NCBI GenBank assembly: GCA_002150815.3
Contig: NDFF03000158.1
Span: 78,088-142,087 of the forward strand
Direction of reading: 5' to 3'
Length of the DNA: 64,000 nucleotides
Source of the DNA: Grammothele lineata
Taxonomy: Eukaryota; Basidiomycota; Agaricomycetes; Polyporales; Polyporaceae
Part shown: positions 1 to 11,875 of the stretch, piece after piece
How positions within the stretch are numbered: the stretch's first letter is position 1
How the letters are laid out: each line of letters starts with the position of its first letter
Position numbers and translations under genes: made by a program
The notes under the pieces: generated by a model
Told to the model about the DNA's origin: nothing
Seen by the model: the letters and a program-made list of their open reading frames with translations, nothing else
The model's database searches: none

Positions 1-242
1 GCTGGGTGCTCTTTCCTTCCGAGGCAATTTAACTGACCAGGACGTATGTATTCGCCACCTAGACCGACTCGCTCGGGCGGGCGGTTTGGGTAGTCGCCAC
101 TGACGCGCGGGGTTTCTACGAAACGATGGGGTACGAAGTTGTACGCCAGACTGCTATCGGCAGTGACGATTCGTCGTGGAATGAGAAGCCAGTCCAGCTT
201 TACATAGTGAGCCAAGTCCCACGCTTCGGTGACTTTTTGTAA
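1..242 (+). CDS. GNAT-family N-acetyltransferase, 3' end only
   Basis: Only the last exon is inside the window. Reading from about position 66 gives a C-terminus with TDARGFYETMGYEVV, the typical GNAT acetyl-CoA-domain ending (T-D-x-x-G-F-Y-E-x-x-G-Y/F), followed by about 30 residues and a TAA stop at 240-242. GNAT enzymes transfer the acetyl group of acetyl-CoA to amines; the substrate here cannot be inferred. A TAG lies in this frame at 60-62. It can be the end of an intron (a TAACTGAC branch-like site lies at 30-37), or the frame may change in the G-rich run at 74-90, because another frame reads DRLARAGG just upstream. The start is outside the window. Confidence 0.6.
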
Positions 243-747
243 GCTTGCTAACTGGACCGTCGTTGGCAGATGTGCAGGGAGCCACAGCGGTCTATAGAGC
301 ATGCAAGATCAGACCTGAGGTCGACCTAGATCAGGACCACGGGTGATAGAGATAGCGTTCGCCGGAGCGTATGGCACTTAGATGGGAATCCCGGCTCCTG
401 GAGAGTTGTGTGATGACGGTAGAGGTTACTGTACTAACTAGTCACTCGATTGAGGACATCCTACAATATTTACATCAACAATTGAATCTTACCGGCGTGT
501 CTGGGCTGCAATTTCGGACACATACGGAGTTGCAGCTGAGTGCTTTGGGGACACCTTCCCCATCCTCCTTGGCCGGAGGCATTAATTTATCGTGCCTCCG
601 CGCTCACGTGGCACGGCAATCGAGATCGCCGCCGTGGCGTCAGCTGAGCGTCCAGCCCAAACGTCCCCGACCGCACAACACCAGTTACACGTTCCGCTGC
701 CATTCCCGTCCTCTCCTTCTTTCTGTGTTCGTACTCAGCAAGCACCT
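243..747. other. intergenic, 3' UTR of the GNAT-like gene and promoter of UFE1
   Basis: Open frames on the + strand at 371-886 and from 592 overlap the start of the next gene but have no family resemblance, and the first is out of frame with it. The frame from 592 is continuous with UFE1 and could add 52 residues. No TATA box, repeat or RNA gene recognised. Confidence 0.5.
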
Positions 748-2252
748 ATGGCTGTCAGCTCTAGGACCTTCGAGTTCCGCCAAGCTGTACGAGAGAAGGA
801 GAATGGCATCCCAGAAGCAAAGCGTCGTAGACTCTCTCGGCCTGTCAAGCGCCCAACTCCGGAGAGCGAGAGGCTGGAAGCTCTGAACAAGGAATACGTG
901 AAGGAGGCATATAACGTCGTGAGTATGTCATAGTGCATGCCGACACAGAGAGAGGGGTTGAAAGTCATGCCCTTTGATAAGCTCAATCACATCAACACCT
1001 TGACCCGCATGCTCTCGTCTGTGCGGAAAGCGTACCTCAATGTCGACGCACGCAATCCGCCTATGCTTCGCCAGACAAGTCGGACTATAGATATTGCTGG
1101 CGGTGACCAGTCGTGGGCCGACATACGGAATTTGACGAATGAGGAGCGGGACCAGATAGACTTGCAAGCGCGGGTTATCCTCTCCCGATGCAAGGATCGG
1201 GTAGCCCAGTTAGAGGAGCTCGAGAAACGTGAGTCCTTACGTTTAGCTTCACAAATATCTGCATGTCTTTCTCGCCAATTGAATATCGAATACGATTTGC
1301 AACCTCGCCTCGCATACGTCTGTGTGTTCGTACCTCGGAGGGACACGAAGCCATATGAGACAGTTTCCATCTCATCACGGCCCCGTCCATGTCCTCGTAT
1401 TTCCATCCATATCCTCGTACCCTCCAACGCTCACCCCAACCCACAGGCCGCGCCTCCCTCGCCGCCAGCCACCAACACCCCCTCGCCCGCCTCCTCCCCG
1501 CCCGGCTACGGCAAGACTCCGCCTCCGCCGCGTCCGACTTCGTCGCCGCGCACCACGCCTCCATGACCTGGTTCCTCTCCCGCCGCCTCGCGGACGCCGG
1601 CCAGCTCCTGCGCGACATGCAGGAGGAGCGCATGCGCCGCCAGCTCGAGCGCACGCGTACCCTCGGCTCGTCGGCCGGGCGCGATGCTGTCTTCCTTGGC
1701 CACCAACAGCAGCAGCAGCAATATGGTGGGGGGTACCCGCAGGCGCCCCCGAGCCCCGCTGAGTCGAGCGCGAGTGGGAGCTGGCTTGGGGGCGCGTCGA
1801 CTCTCGCGTCGAGTTTCGCCTCCGCGCTCGACCCCGCGGGCGCCCGGCCTGGAGCGGGGACGGGGGCGAGCAGCAGCACTCCCCTACGGGACGAATGGCT
1901 ATCCGAAACAGACGAAGAAGAACTAGAGCTCTCCGCATCGCAGATCCAACAATTCGAAGAGGAGAACGCGCAGATCCTGCAGAGCGTGCAGGACACGCTG
2001 CAGTCCGTGCAGCAGGCCGAGGCGCGCCTCGTCGAGATCTCCGCGCTGCAGATGGAGCTCGTCGCGCACCTCACGCGCCAGACCGAGCAGACCGAGCAGC
2101 TGTACGAGGACGCGCTCGCGACGGCCGCAACGGTCGAGAAGGGGAACGAGCAGCTCAAGGAGGCGCGCAGACGCGCGAGGGACGGAAGGAAGTGGATTTT
2201 GATCTTTTTGATTGGGGCGAGTTTGTCGTTGCTGTTTTTGCATTACTATTGA
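748..2252 (+). CDS. UFE1: ER t-SNARE, syntaxin 18 / Ufe1 family
   Basis: Exons 748-918, 982-1228 and 1447-2252 join in frame to about 407 residues. Syntaxin 18/Ufe1 is the ER-resident Qa-SNARE that receives Golgi-derived COPI vesicles and works with the Dsl1 tether. Visible features: an N-terminal region ending EAYNV, continuing LNHINTLTRMLSSVRKAYLNVD, the conserved syntaxin-18 N-terminal helix; HPLARLLPARLRQD; a Gln/Ser/Gly-rich linker with six consecutive Gln (1704-1721); a coiled-coil SNARE motif over the last 80 or so residues (QQFEEENAQILQSVQDTLQS onward); and a C-terminal transmembrane anchor, WILIFLIGASLSLLFLHYY. The start at 748 was chosen because MAVSSRTFEFRQAV resembles the family N-terminus; a frame open from 592 could add 52 residues. 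The second intron, 218 nt, is long for this window. Confidence 0.85.
1704..1721 (+). repeat. CAG/CAA polyglutamine tract in UFE1
   Basis: Six in-frame CAA/CAG codons give a run of six Gln in the linker between the N-terminal helices and the SNARE motif of UFE1. Confidence 0.7.
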
Positions 2253-2452
2253 ACGCTGGGTCGCTGTCGCTTGATGTGCGTGTATGTATTTCGATAGATT
2301 TGGGTCCTCGTTATAGCTATCTAGATACACATCTCTCTCTAAACGGTCTAGGAAACCCATGTCCCTCCATCCCAAGCTGCGTCAACTAAAACCACAGTCA
2401 CCAAGAAAACAACGCAAGTCGTATATCACAGATGAAAAAGAGAGTGCATGTA

Positions 2453-3703
2453 TCAAGCAGAAGAACCGTCGTACCTGGAATGCGAGTCAGAATGATGACC
2501 AAGCAGAGGGGCGCCTTCCTCGGCCTCCTCTATAGCTTCTTCGGCCAACTGGTCTACTTCTGGGGAAAAGCCCTGAAGGTGAAGGATCTCCTTCCGCATT
2601 AGGCGATAGATAATCCTGCAGAGGCGTTACTATGCGCTGACGAGTGCGGGACCGGTGCGGTACTCACCAGCTAGCGAGGAAGGCCACGAGCACGCCGCCC
2701 ACGGAGATGGAGATATTCAGAATCTTCGTGGCTGGATACGATGTTAGCTCAGCAGTTGAACGACGTCTCCACTAATCTGCGACGGAGACTCACTGGTGTC
2801 CATATGGGACCTCTGCTCGCCGTCTGAGAGAGAAGCTAGTCGAGAGCCCACGAGAACGAAGACAGCGATCTTAGGGAAGACGCAGAACGTCGCCAGGAAG
2901 AATTGCCATAGCGCGACAGATTGCACGGACTACACAGATGCGATTGGTGAGAGGGGAGGTGCGACAGGGGGTAGCTACTACTTACCGCGAACAGCGTATT
3001 GGAGTAAGGCCATGGAGGAAGTGGCGACGCACGGACGAGCATGATAAGAGGGAGCCCCTTCGCAGCCTGGTACCGAATGGTGTCACGGCGTATGCTTCAG
3101 CAGGAGAATGAGGTGGGACTCACGACGACCATCTCAAGCGCACGCCATTTCTCGTTCGTCTCGGACCATTGGCGCAACCTGTTCTTGAACAGGGCGCGGA
3201 GTACAACGAAGGTGAAGGCAGATCCAAGCAGGGAGCCGCAGGCAGCGATGGGGAAACCCTTCATCCCGTACGCATACCCGCATAGGGTGATGAGGGTACT
3301 GTGGCCAACGGCCGGCGGAAAGGAGACGACGACTTACGATAGAGGAAGGTGATATTGGTAGGGGTTTCAAAGTATAGACGAGTAGCACTCACAGAATAGA
3401 GCAGTGAGGATGAGCGCGCCATATTGGTAGTGGCTGATCCTCTGTGCGAAGTTGTACATCGTCTGGCCGATGCGGTCCGGGCCGATCACGAAGAAGGTCG
3501 TCCCCAGCGCAATGTACAGACATAGGGTCGCCCATAGCATCAACTTTGGGCCCAGGTCATTGAATGTACTTCTGAAGCCACGACGGCCTTCGTACCTTAT
3601 AGCGGAGACCCAGCTTCTTGTATCGCTGCAGCGCGGCCCAGGCAAAGGCCTTCGCCTTGATGAAGGCGACCCGGGGAAAGGACTTGAGGCCGCCCGCGGA
3701 CAT
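2453..3703 (-). CDS. TVP38: TVP38/TMEM64 (SNARE-associated Golgi, DedA) membrane protein
   Basis: Multi-exon gene. Exon 1 (3703-3596) encodes MSAGGLKSFPRVAFIKAKAF and ends LGLRYK; exon 2 starts at 3543 with LMLWATLCLYIALGTTFFVIGPD. Later exons carry AVGHSTLITLCGYAYGMKG, the hallmark of the SNARE-associated/DedA domain, then ASPLPPWPYSNTLFA and SIESVALWQFFLATFCVFPK, and a last membrane segment, NISISVGGVLVAFLASWIIYR. A Glu-rich cytoplasmic tail ends at the TGA (2453-2455). The fungal family comprises polytopic Golgi/endosome proteins with a scramblase-like fold. The start at 3703 is the first Met before the conserved part; further 5' exons cannot be excluded. It converges on UFE1, with 200 nt between the two stops. 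Confidence 0.85.
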
Positions 3704-4270
3704 GTTGAAGAGAGAGCGAAGAACAAAAGGTGCGACTTGCTTTCAGAGCGTCGTGGTGGATAATCGCGCGGGGAAGAGGGACAGATGGTGGGGACTGCGT
3801 AGGAGGCGCAGCGTCGTGCGATGGTGAGCGCGGTTGACGTACATAACCCGCTGACAGACGCCGACTGGGCTGCCCCGCGCGACCCCGCGATTCGGAATGC
3901 GGGGATCTTCGGCATTATCGGAGTAGCATAATCCAGCACGAGGGCCCTGCCCGGGCACGCTGGGGCGCAGAACGAGGGTGCTGGCGAAACTGGACGTTAT
4001 GCCGGCTCGAGGATGTGTCGTCTGAGGCAAAACATGAGGTTCGCGCTCGGCGGTGACGCGGACTCAGACGCTCAGCGCTCAGGGCGAGGAGCAGATCCCG
4101 ATCGCCCCGCGTCGGCAAGCGGTCCGGAGATTACCGCAGCAGACACATTTTGGCCGCGTTCCAATGGCCACCCTCCGAACCTTCTCGCTCGTCTACAAAG
4201 CCTGCCAGGCTCCGCCTCGAGCTCGTCTGAGCACGTCCGTCGCACCCCACGACACGCCCCCGCGCTCGCG
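3704..4270. other. divergent promoter region, TVP38 (-) and helicase (+)
   Basis: Contains both 5' leaders. The helicase frame stays open upstream to an ATG at 4013, so a helicase N-terminus 86 residues longer is possible, but that stretch is low-complexity and lacks family resemblance. No repeat or RNA gene recognised. Confidence 0.5.
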
Positions 4271-7200
4271 ATGGATTTGGACGACTTCGACGCGGCCCTC
4301 GCGGCCCTCCCTCTCGACGACGAGCCCATTGCGCGAACGCAGAATGCGAAGGATGCGGTCACATACCTCGACATGGAGTGGTATACACTCGTGAACAGGC
4401 GGGGTCGGTGGATGGATCTCATCGGAGATTATGCTGGTAGCGAGCCTTTCGTGGTGGATGGTACGTCTAGACACTCCCAAACGAGGATCAAGCTCATCCT
4501 GCACATGCACAGGCGAAGCGCTCATCCAGCTAGTCTTGGACGACCCTCTACTTGCACTCGGGCGAAAGGACGGTGAGCCGCTGTATTCCTTCAGTCTAGT
4601 GTCACATTCCAACAAGCAATACATCGCAGACGTGAGCTTCCAAAGCATACACGCGGTATATGCCCTCGAGCGTGTACTCCGCGACATTTCCAGGCGCTCG
4701 GAATCCTTCGAAGTCGTCTTCTGGCATGGTACGTCAGAAAGTCTAGATTAGGGCATAACTGATCCAATGATTGAAACCCAGAGAGATGCTTCCTCACCAT
4801 CCTATATGGCGAGGACGACTATATTTCTGCGTCTCGCTCTCTAGCACGACACATCCTCTTCAATCACCTCAAGTCGCTACACATCCCGGTCCACACATTC
4901 CAAGGCCTCGAAGACCCAGCATGGTTGACGTATCAGAGGTTGAACAAGGTGAGATGTGACTCGTCTAGCGATGTACTTGTTTTGCTGAAACTTCTCACTT
5001 CAATCGTAGCCCATGTTCGTCATGACCGTCGATGGGGGTGTCCTTGACGGTTCATCGTCCGACGCGCGTTCAGAGGCCGTTCTGCTCCAACGCGTCTTCA
5101 TCTATATGCTGCTTGCCCAAGGTGTCTCTGTGACTCAGCTGCGAGGCGCAGAGTACCGAGATTCGAAGGTACGCGTCCGTTGTGTTGTGAGAAGTTGGTC
5201 TCGAGTCTCAAGTGCTCACTATGACCGCAGATCATGTCATTCATTTACGAACAACGTCCGGAAAATGATCCTAGGGCTCGTTTCACCAGGGAGTTCTGGA
5301 AAGCAGTGGAGTCCGCTAGTGCATCACTCGCTGCTCAAGAGAACCAAAGTCGTTTGGGTTCAAGCCTCAGTCCACTCGGTTCCTCCGACCCGGCTACTGG
5401 AGACGCCGCATCACGTCTCCTTCGCTCAGTGTCTCAGTCCAACGAAGCGCGTGACGCGCATTCATTAACCCTTCTGTACCTCTTCCTTGCCCACATGCTA
5501 CATACACCTTCCCTGGAACTGCAAGAGCGAGCAAGACCTCCTGTCCCATTGCCACCAGATCTCGTGGTACTGCTTACTTCACTCCTTCGGAAAACGTACA
5601 TCGCCCTTGAGGGCGTTGCTACCTCATCGGACGTCGACGGTAGAGTGTTCGGTGCTCTGCTCGACCACATTCTTAGAACCTCCCACACTTCCCTCGAGCC
5701 CGTACTTGGTCCAAATCTGACGGTTCGCCTCAATGACCTATGGAAGTCTCATAATCTCCCCGCTCCAGACTTCGCGGCCCTTCGGGAACGTTTCCCCCCT
5801 CTCCCGGAGCAGCCAGCTCGTGAAGAGGAGCGTGCTCACTTGAGTATGCTCCCCTTCAGTCACCCCCTCTTCGACCAGGAGCTCGCGGAGATCGACATCG
5901 AGGCCGACGAAGAGAGCGACGACGACGACGACCCCCACCTCGAGTTCAACACGCCCTACCAGGACACCCAACACTGGCACAACCACAAGCGCGCCATCCT
6001 CCCTGGGCATCTCGGCGGGAGCGATCAGATGGGGCCCATGGACGAGAGGCAGAAGAGGCGGCAGCTGCGGAGCGAGCAGCGGTTTATGTCGAAGCTGCAG
6101 TGGCAGGCGGAGACTTTGACTGGGGCGCTGGGCACGCCGCTTCAGCAGATCGTTATCCCGAGCGCGGCGACGGCGCGGAAGTCGAGGATCGCCGCACCGC
6201 CGCCTGCGAGAGTCGAGGTGCGTTGCACCACCAATCATAATCCATCAAGATACTAACGATGCTCTGCGTATTTAGTCACCCAAACCCACCAAACCCACCA
6301 AAGGCGGCGCAGGCGGCAAGAAAGGCAAGAAAGAAACCCTCTCCTCCGCGGACAAGATCCGCCTCGCGAACCAAGCCAAGAAGCAAGCCAAAGAGGACGA
6401 CTCGAACCTCACCTGGTGGCGCGAGCAGCTGCGCGCGCTCGACGAGAAGCCCAACACCCCCTCCAGGGTCACCGCGCTCGACACGCTCATGCGCAACAAG
6501 CGCACCAAGGACGGCTGGCTCGCGGCCGAGTCGCGCCTGCTCCGGCTACATTTCGAGCTCGAGCGCTGGCTCGAGGACCCCGCGCGCGAGAGCCCAGAAG
6601 GGCGCGACCGCTTCACGGTCGCGGTGATATGCATGGTCAAGGAGCTGTACGAGAGCAAGGAGCTCTTCCCGAAGGTCGCGGAGAAGCTCGCGACGGTGCT
6701 CATCGCGCTCGGGTTCGCGGACTACATCGGGGCGTTCGAGGCGGCGGCGACGGTGTCCGCGGAGGAGCGCGCGCTGAACTTTGACTTTGTGAAGCTGGTG
6801 AAGAGCAAGAGCGGGAGCGCGGTGCATAAGTGGATGCGGATCGCGGAGGACCCGGTGGTGTGGCAGCTAAGGCTGTTTGGGGAGTTCATGGACCGAAGCA
6901 TGGATAGCCAGAGCGACCCGCGGGTGTCGTTCAAGCCGGACGCGTGGCAGAGGCAGGTGCTGGACTGTTTGGATCGGAACGAGTCTGTGCTTGTGGCTGG
7001 TGAGTGCTGCAAATTTCCCAGCTACGGCTTTGAAGTCTGACAAGCGATGTTCTCAGCACCGACGAGTGCGGGGAAAACTTTCATCTCGTATTACGCGATG
7101 GAGAAGCTCCTGCGGACCTCGGACGATGACATCCTCGTGTACGTCGCGCCGACGAAGGCACTCGTCAGCCAAATCGCTGCCGAGGTGTACGCTCGTTTCA

Positions 7201-10200
7201 GGAAGGAGCTTGGCAGTAGTGAGTTATCCAGATTGCATGTTCAAGACTCGGTGGTGACTATCTTCATCTGCAGAGGCTTGCTGGGCCATCCACACGAGGG
7301 ACTACCGCGTACATAATCCTCAGAATTGTCAAATTCTGGTTACCGTCCCCGAGATGCTGGCAATCATGCTCTTGTCTCCACCTTTGGCTCGGACGTGGAC
7401 GCCAAGGATCAAGAGGTAAGCTGCCAGTCGTCGTCCATTTAAGTATTAGCACTGAGCGTAATGTAGGATCATTCTGGACGAAATCCACACAATCGGTCAG
7501 CAAGAGGGTGGTGCAGTATGGGAACAAATCATCTTACTAGCTCCATGCCCCCTCATGTCAGTCCGCTTGATTCTCCCGCTCAGCGACTACTAATGCCCTT
7601 CTAGTGGCTTATCCGCTACTATCGGAGAGCCGGAAAAGTTCAACGCATGGCTAGCTTCGGTACAAAAAGCACACGGGTTCAAGCACACCTTCATCCACCA
7701 CCCGCACAGGTACTCGCACCTCCGCAAGTTCACCTACACTCTCCAACCTGAACACCAACCCAAGCAATTCAACGGCCTCCCCGAGCACCAGAAAACCGAC
7801 CGTCTCAGGTTCCTCCACCCCATCTCGATGCTGTCCTTCGGCGCGCGCCGACTTCCCCCGGACTTCTCTCTCGAAGCGGCAGACTGCCTGTCGTTGTTCC
7901 GCGCGTTCGAAAAGTCGCGAGATAGGCTGGGGTTCGACATCGAGCCGCTCGACCCGACGCGGTTCTTCGAGGACGCCCGCGGGGAGCTTTTGAAGCAGAA
8001 GGATATCCTGCGCTACGAGGCCGCGTTGACGGAGCGCGTGTCGACTATGATCGACTCGACAGATCCTCAGGATCACACTTCTCCTTTGAATGGTATCATC
8101 AAGATGGTGTCGGACCCGGTCCTGGAGAAGATCGACGAGAAGTACGTTCCGGACTCGAAGCTGTACTTCGCGAACCTCATCCAGCTGGTGTCTGATCTGC
8201 ACGCGAGCGGTGACCTGGTAAGTCTCGAGCTCACCTTTAGAGTGAGAGCAGAAAGCTAAATACCGTACTGCAGCCCGCGCTGCTGTTCAACTTCGACCGC
8301 AAAGTGTGCGAGAAGATGGCACAGGCGATTCTAGATGTCCTCGAGAGCGCCGAGGAACACTGGCGCGAGACGAACCCCGAGTGGAAGCGCAAGATCAAGC
8401 AGTTCGAGCTATGGCAGTCGAGGGCCAAAGAGCGCGAGCGCCAGGCGGAGCGGCTCAAGAAGGTCAAGAAGGACGACGACAAGCCCTCGGCGGCGGCGGA
8501 GCCCGAGAGCAGCTGGGAGGCGTCGTTCGACCCCGAAGACCCGTCGCCGCAGTTCTCGTTCGCCGGCATGTCGCCTGCGTTCACGAAGGAGGACTTGGAT
8601 GAGGAGATTCGGAGTTTGGCGAGGTGGAGTTCGGCGCCGGAGTGGGCGCTGAAGGGCCTTAGGAGGGGTATTGGCGTGCACCATTCGGGTATGAACAAGC
8701 ATTACCGCACGCTGGTTGAGAGGTGAGTACCACCCCCCCCTGCCGTCGCCTGGTTTATCTGAACCCCGTTTGATTAGTCTGTACCGAGCCGGGTACCTCC
8801 GTGTTGTCATTGCCACAGGTCAGTCACTGGCGCGAAGCATTTGAGACACGTTCCTCATTCTTTCTTCCAGGAACGCTCGCTCTTGGTATCAACGCCCCCA
8901 CGAGAACCTCAGTGTTCTGCGGAGACTCTCCTTTCCTCACAGCACTCATGGTACGTGTAGCCAATCATAAGCAGAGCAGTGACTTAACAAAGCGATGTTT
9001 CAGTACCGTCAATGTGCTGGACGCGGTAAGTAACTTCATAGCCATGTCAAAAGCCAGATCTGTGCTCATGTTTGTTTTCAGCCGGCCGCAGAGGGTTCGA
9101 TCTCCTCGGCAAAGTCGTATTCTACAGCCTTCCCATGGACAGGTGCCAACGTCTCGTGCTTTCCAAGCTACCTTCGCTCGGTGGAAACTTCCCGCTCACC
9201 TCGACCATGGTTCTCCGTCTGTTCAACTTGCTCCAGGGCTCCAACGACGCTCCTGTCGCTTGCGAAGCCATCAAGAGTCTTCTCCGCCTGCCCCACATCA
9301 GCTTCGTCTCTGATGTCGGCCGAGAACAGATTCTGCACCACATCCGCTTCAGCATCGACTATCTCCGTCGCTCTGGTCTTCTCGACGAGTCCGGCAATCC
9401 GGTAAATCTATTCGGCGTAGCCGCTCACCTTTACTACACGGAGCCCAGCAATCTTGCGCTGGTCGCGCTCATGCGCCATGGGGTCATTCACAGGATCTGC
9501 AACCAAGCCAGCCTCATCACCGCCAAGCGCGATGTTATGCTGCTCTTCTCGCACCTCTTCGGACGTCGTTACCTGCCCAAGGCTTACGCTTCCCCTCAAT
9601 TCCTCGAAACAATCACTAGGAAGTCGCCTTCAAAGGTCGTGCTTCCACCCCTACCGAAAGATGCTCGTAAAGTGCTCCTAGCACATGAGGACCATATCAC
9701 CCGCGTCTTCACCGGATATGCGCTGGCGTATGTTTCCCACCATGCCGAACAACTCGGACAAGATACCAAGCTGCCCCTCAGCCACAAGACCCTCTGTCCA
9801 ACCGGCGTTACGGACTCTACCCCCTTCCGCGAGCACCTCCGCCGCACCGCCGTATCGGCTACCGCACGCTCGCCTTTCGTCGCAACATCCGGCCACGGCG
9901 ACCACTTCCGCACCGCCAGAGAGCTCAGCGAGACGACCCGGGACGGCCTGCACCTCAACGAGTACGCCATCCCGTCCATGCGCCCGTTCACCGCGGTCCC
10001 GGGCGACCGCGACGGGGACGCGGCGGACGAGTTCGCGCTGAACGCGTACCTGCTCGACTTCTACACGCACGGCCAGACCGCCGCGCTCCGCGCCGCGAAC
10101 GGGATCCGCGATGGGGAGATGTGGTATGTGCTCCAAGACTTCTCGCTCACGCTCAAGGCGGTCCGCACCGGGCTCGTGCAGCTCCTCCAGAAGGCGGCTG

Positions 10201-10445
10201 CGGCCGCGGCGGACAGCCGTGCTGAGTCCGTGGCGGGCGACGATGCGGTGTCGGAGCTGGACAGTGGGTATGGGACGATGGGTACGGGCGTGGACCCGGC
10301 GGAGGCGGACCCGGACATGGAGGGCGGGGCGCCTAGCACGTTCAAGCGGCCGGCGGGGGTGTCGGATCGGGATTGGAGGGTTTATGAGGTCGTGGACGGA
10401 GTGACTGCCGAGTTCGACGAAAAGTTCCGCGCGATGTGGGCGTGA
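4271..10445 (+). CDS. DDX60-like Ski2-family DExH-box RNA helicase
   Basis: Fifteen exons: 4271-4460, 4513-4728, 4782-4948, 5010-5168, 5231-6217, 6276-6999, 7057-7218, 7274-7415, 7467-7556, 7605-8217, 8274-8722, 8778-8818, 8871-8950, 9004-9025 and 9082-10445. They sum to 1,801 codons plus stop. N-terminal features include [36 protein letters not shown] and [19 protein letters not shown], seen in the DDX60 family. Helicase motifs in order: Walker A APTSAGKT (about residue 815), Ia-like [11 protein letters not shown], motif II DEIH (about 918), SAT in [25 protein letters not shown], and motif VI QCAGRAGRRGFD. An acidic and Lys-rich linker precedes the helicase core. Vertebrate DDX60 is an interferon-induced cofactor of RNA sensing; the fungal homologues are poorly characterised. 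The start at 4271 opens directly on the conserved N-terminus. Confidence 0.9.
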
Positions 10446-10855
10446 GCTATAGAGTAATAGCCTCTCATCATTTCCGCACTACTTACCTCACCGACTCTCT
10501 GACCAGCCCTCCTGCATTGCTTTCTGCTTACCATGTAACTGCTTTCTTCCCCCATCTCTACGCGCACGCATGTGTTTTGATCTCGCTTTCTTGCTTACGA
10601 CCCCTCATGCTATCATTGCCCCAATGTACTACACCTTCCAGTACTGGAAATCGCAATCCAAGTCATTCTCAGTGGCTGTGCGACTCCTCTTGCCTTCGTA
10701 CTTATCCAGTACATCCTGAGTGGCACCGCATCCTCAAGGATATGACGTCGTTTTTCCCTCCGCCATGTCCGCAGCTACCTGACTTCCACAGCATGCTAAT
10801 CAGTGGTCATTACCACCCATCTGCACCAATCCATCTTCTCTTGTCTTACACAACC
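10446..10855. other. intergenic between helicase and unknown gene
   Basis: Pyrimidine-rich sequence holding the helicase 3' UTR and a short promoter. The open frame from 10436 is continuous with the next gene's first exon but starts inside the helicase, so I treat it as leader. Nothing else recognised. Confidence 0.5.
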
Positions 10856-11875
10856 ATGAACCCTACCGAGAGGGCCGTCTTCTTGACCCCTCGCCAAGAC
10901 TCGCTTTTAGGCGACTTGGTGGATCTTTCCGACCAGTGGCTCGAAAAGCACAGCGGAACCGGCGCATATAGCGGGGCCGCACAGCGAACGCAAATCTTGT
11001 ATGCCCTGTTTTTCATCGTTTGCCCTTGACCTACGCAGATTCCTGACCACCCGTACTATCTATCAGTTACCCACCGACGATTGCACACCTGCGCCTGCTC
11101 TTGTCTATGCTGCACGAGTATGACGACAAAGTCCACCACACGAAGACGACGCTTGACACTGCTCCCGGTCTTCTTATCCTCCACGAGGTGTCAGCATACC
11201 TTACTTCTCACGAAACAGATGCGACGTATGTGATCTCTCATTGAAGTACCGGAGGGAACATCCACTGATCTCAGGCCAACAACAGGTTGGCCGCTTATTT
11301 GTCTGTGGTGTCCTCGGCCCTCGCTCTTGCCGCGTCGTGGTCTCCGAAAAGGTGCACTTCACCTATCGCCTGACTTGCCACCGTGGAGCTGACAGCGTAT
11401 GTTCACCTGCAGCTCAGCCCGGTCCAAGCTAGTGGTTTTTGATTCGGGTCTGAACTCGCTCAAGCTCCCAATTCTACGCGCCCTCGCGTTTGACGAAGAC
11501 GATGACGGGTCCTCGACGGAGACACAGCGCCGGGAGACGCTGTCAGTCCTCCTGGAGCGGTACGTAGAATGGAAGGTGGTCTTCAACGAAGGTGGATGCC
11601 TCTAGACTTCGCTGTGATTGTGCGTATGCTAACGACACACGCTTGGAACAGCAGATCCTACCGAAGGGAGTGCGTCAGATGTAGAGGAGGGAGAGGCGTC
11701 GAGCGTTCAAGCGACACGGAAAAGGTCGCTGAGGATATCTCGGACGCGAGGTGCGCAGGTAGGAGGAGAACCGGGAGATCATATCGCGGCGGAGGACACC
11801 TGGACGTGGTCAGAGGAGCGCTGGATTGACCCCGACAGTGGAGGCGAGAGGACGATATTTTCGTGGCTTGAATAA
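10856..11875 (+). CDS. unknown protein, possible degenerate RecA-like fold
   Basis: Exons 10856-10998, 11067-11225, 11286-11351, 11413-11591 and 11652-11875 splice in frame to 256 residues. I do not recognise the family. The N-terminus begins MNPTERAVFLTPRQDSLLGD. The middle has hydrophobic strand-like segments: APGLLILHEVSAYL, then LAAYLSVVSSALALAASW, then SKLVVFDSGLNSLKLPIL and VEWKVVFNE. The tail is acidic and Ser/Arg-rich and ends in TIFSWLE. The pattern (Walker-B-like strand, helix, further strands, no Walker A) could fit a RAD51-paralogue-like or Shu-type RecA fold, but this is speculation from pattern only. An alternative donor at 11560 puts the last exon in another frame; the chosen donor at 11592 gives the more protein-like C-terminus. 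It lies between the helicase and the Argonaute on the same strand. Confidence 0.6.

Noticed and set aside
371..886. 171-codon open frame before UFE1
   Set aside because: No protein-like features, overlaps the UFE1 first exon in another frame, and lies in a region best explained as UTR and promoter.
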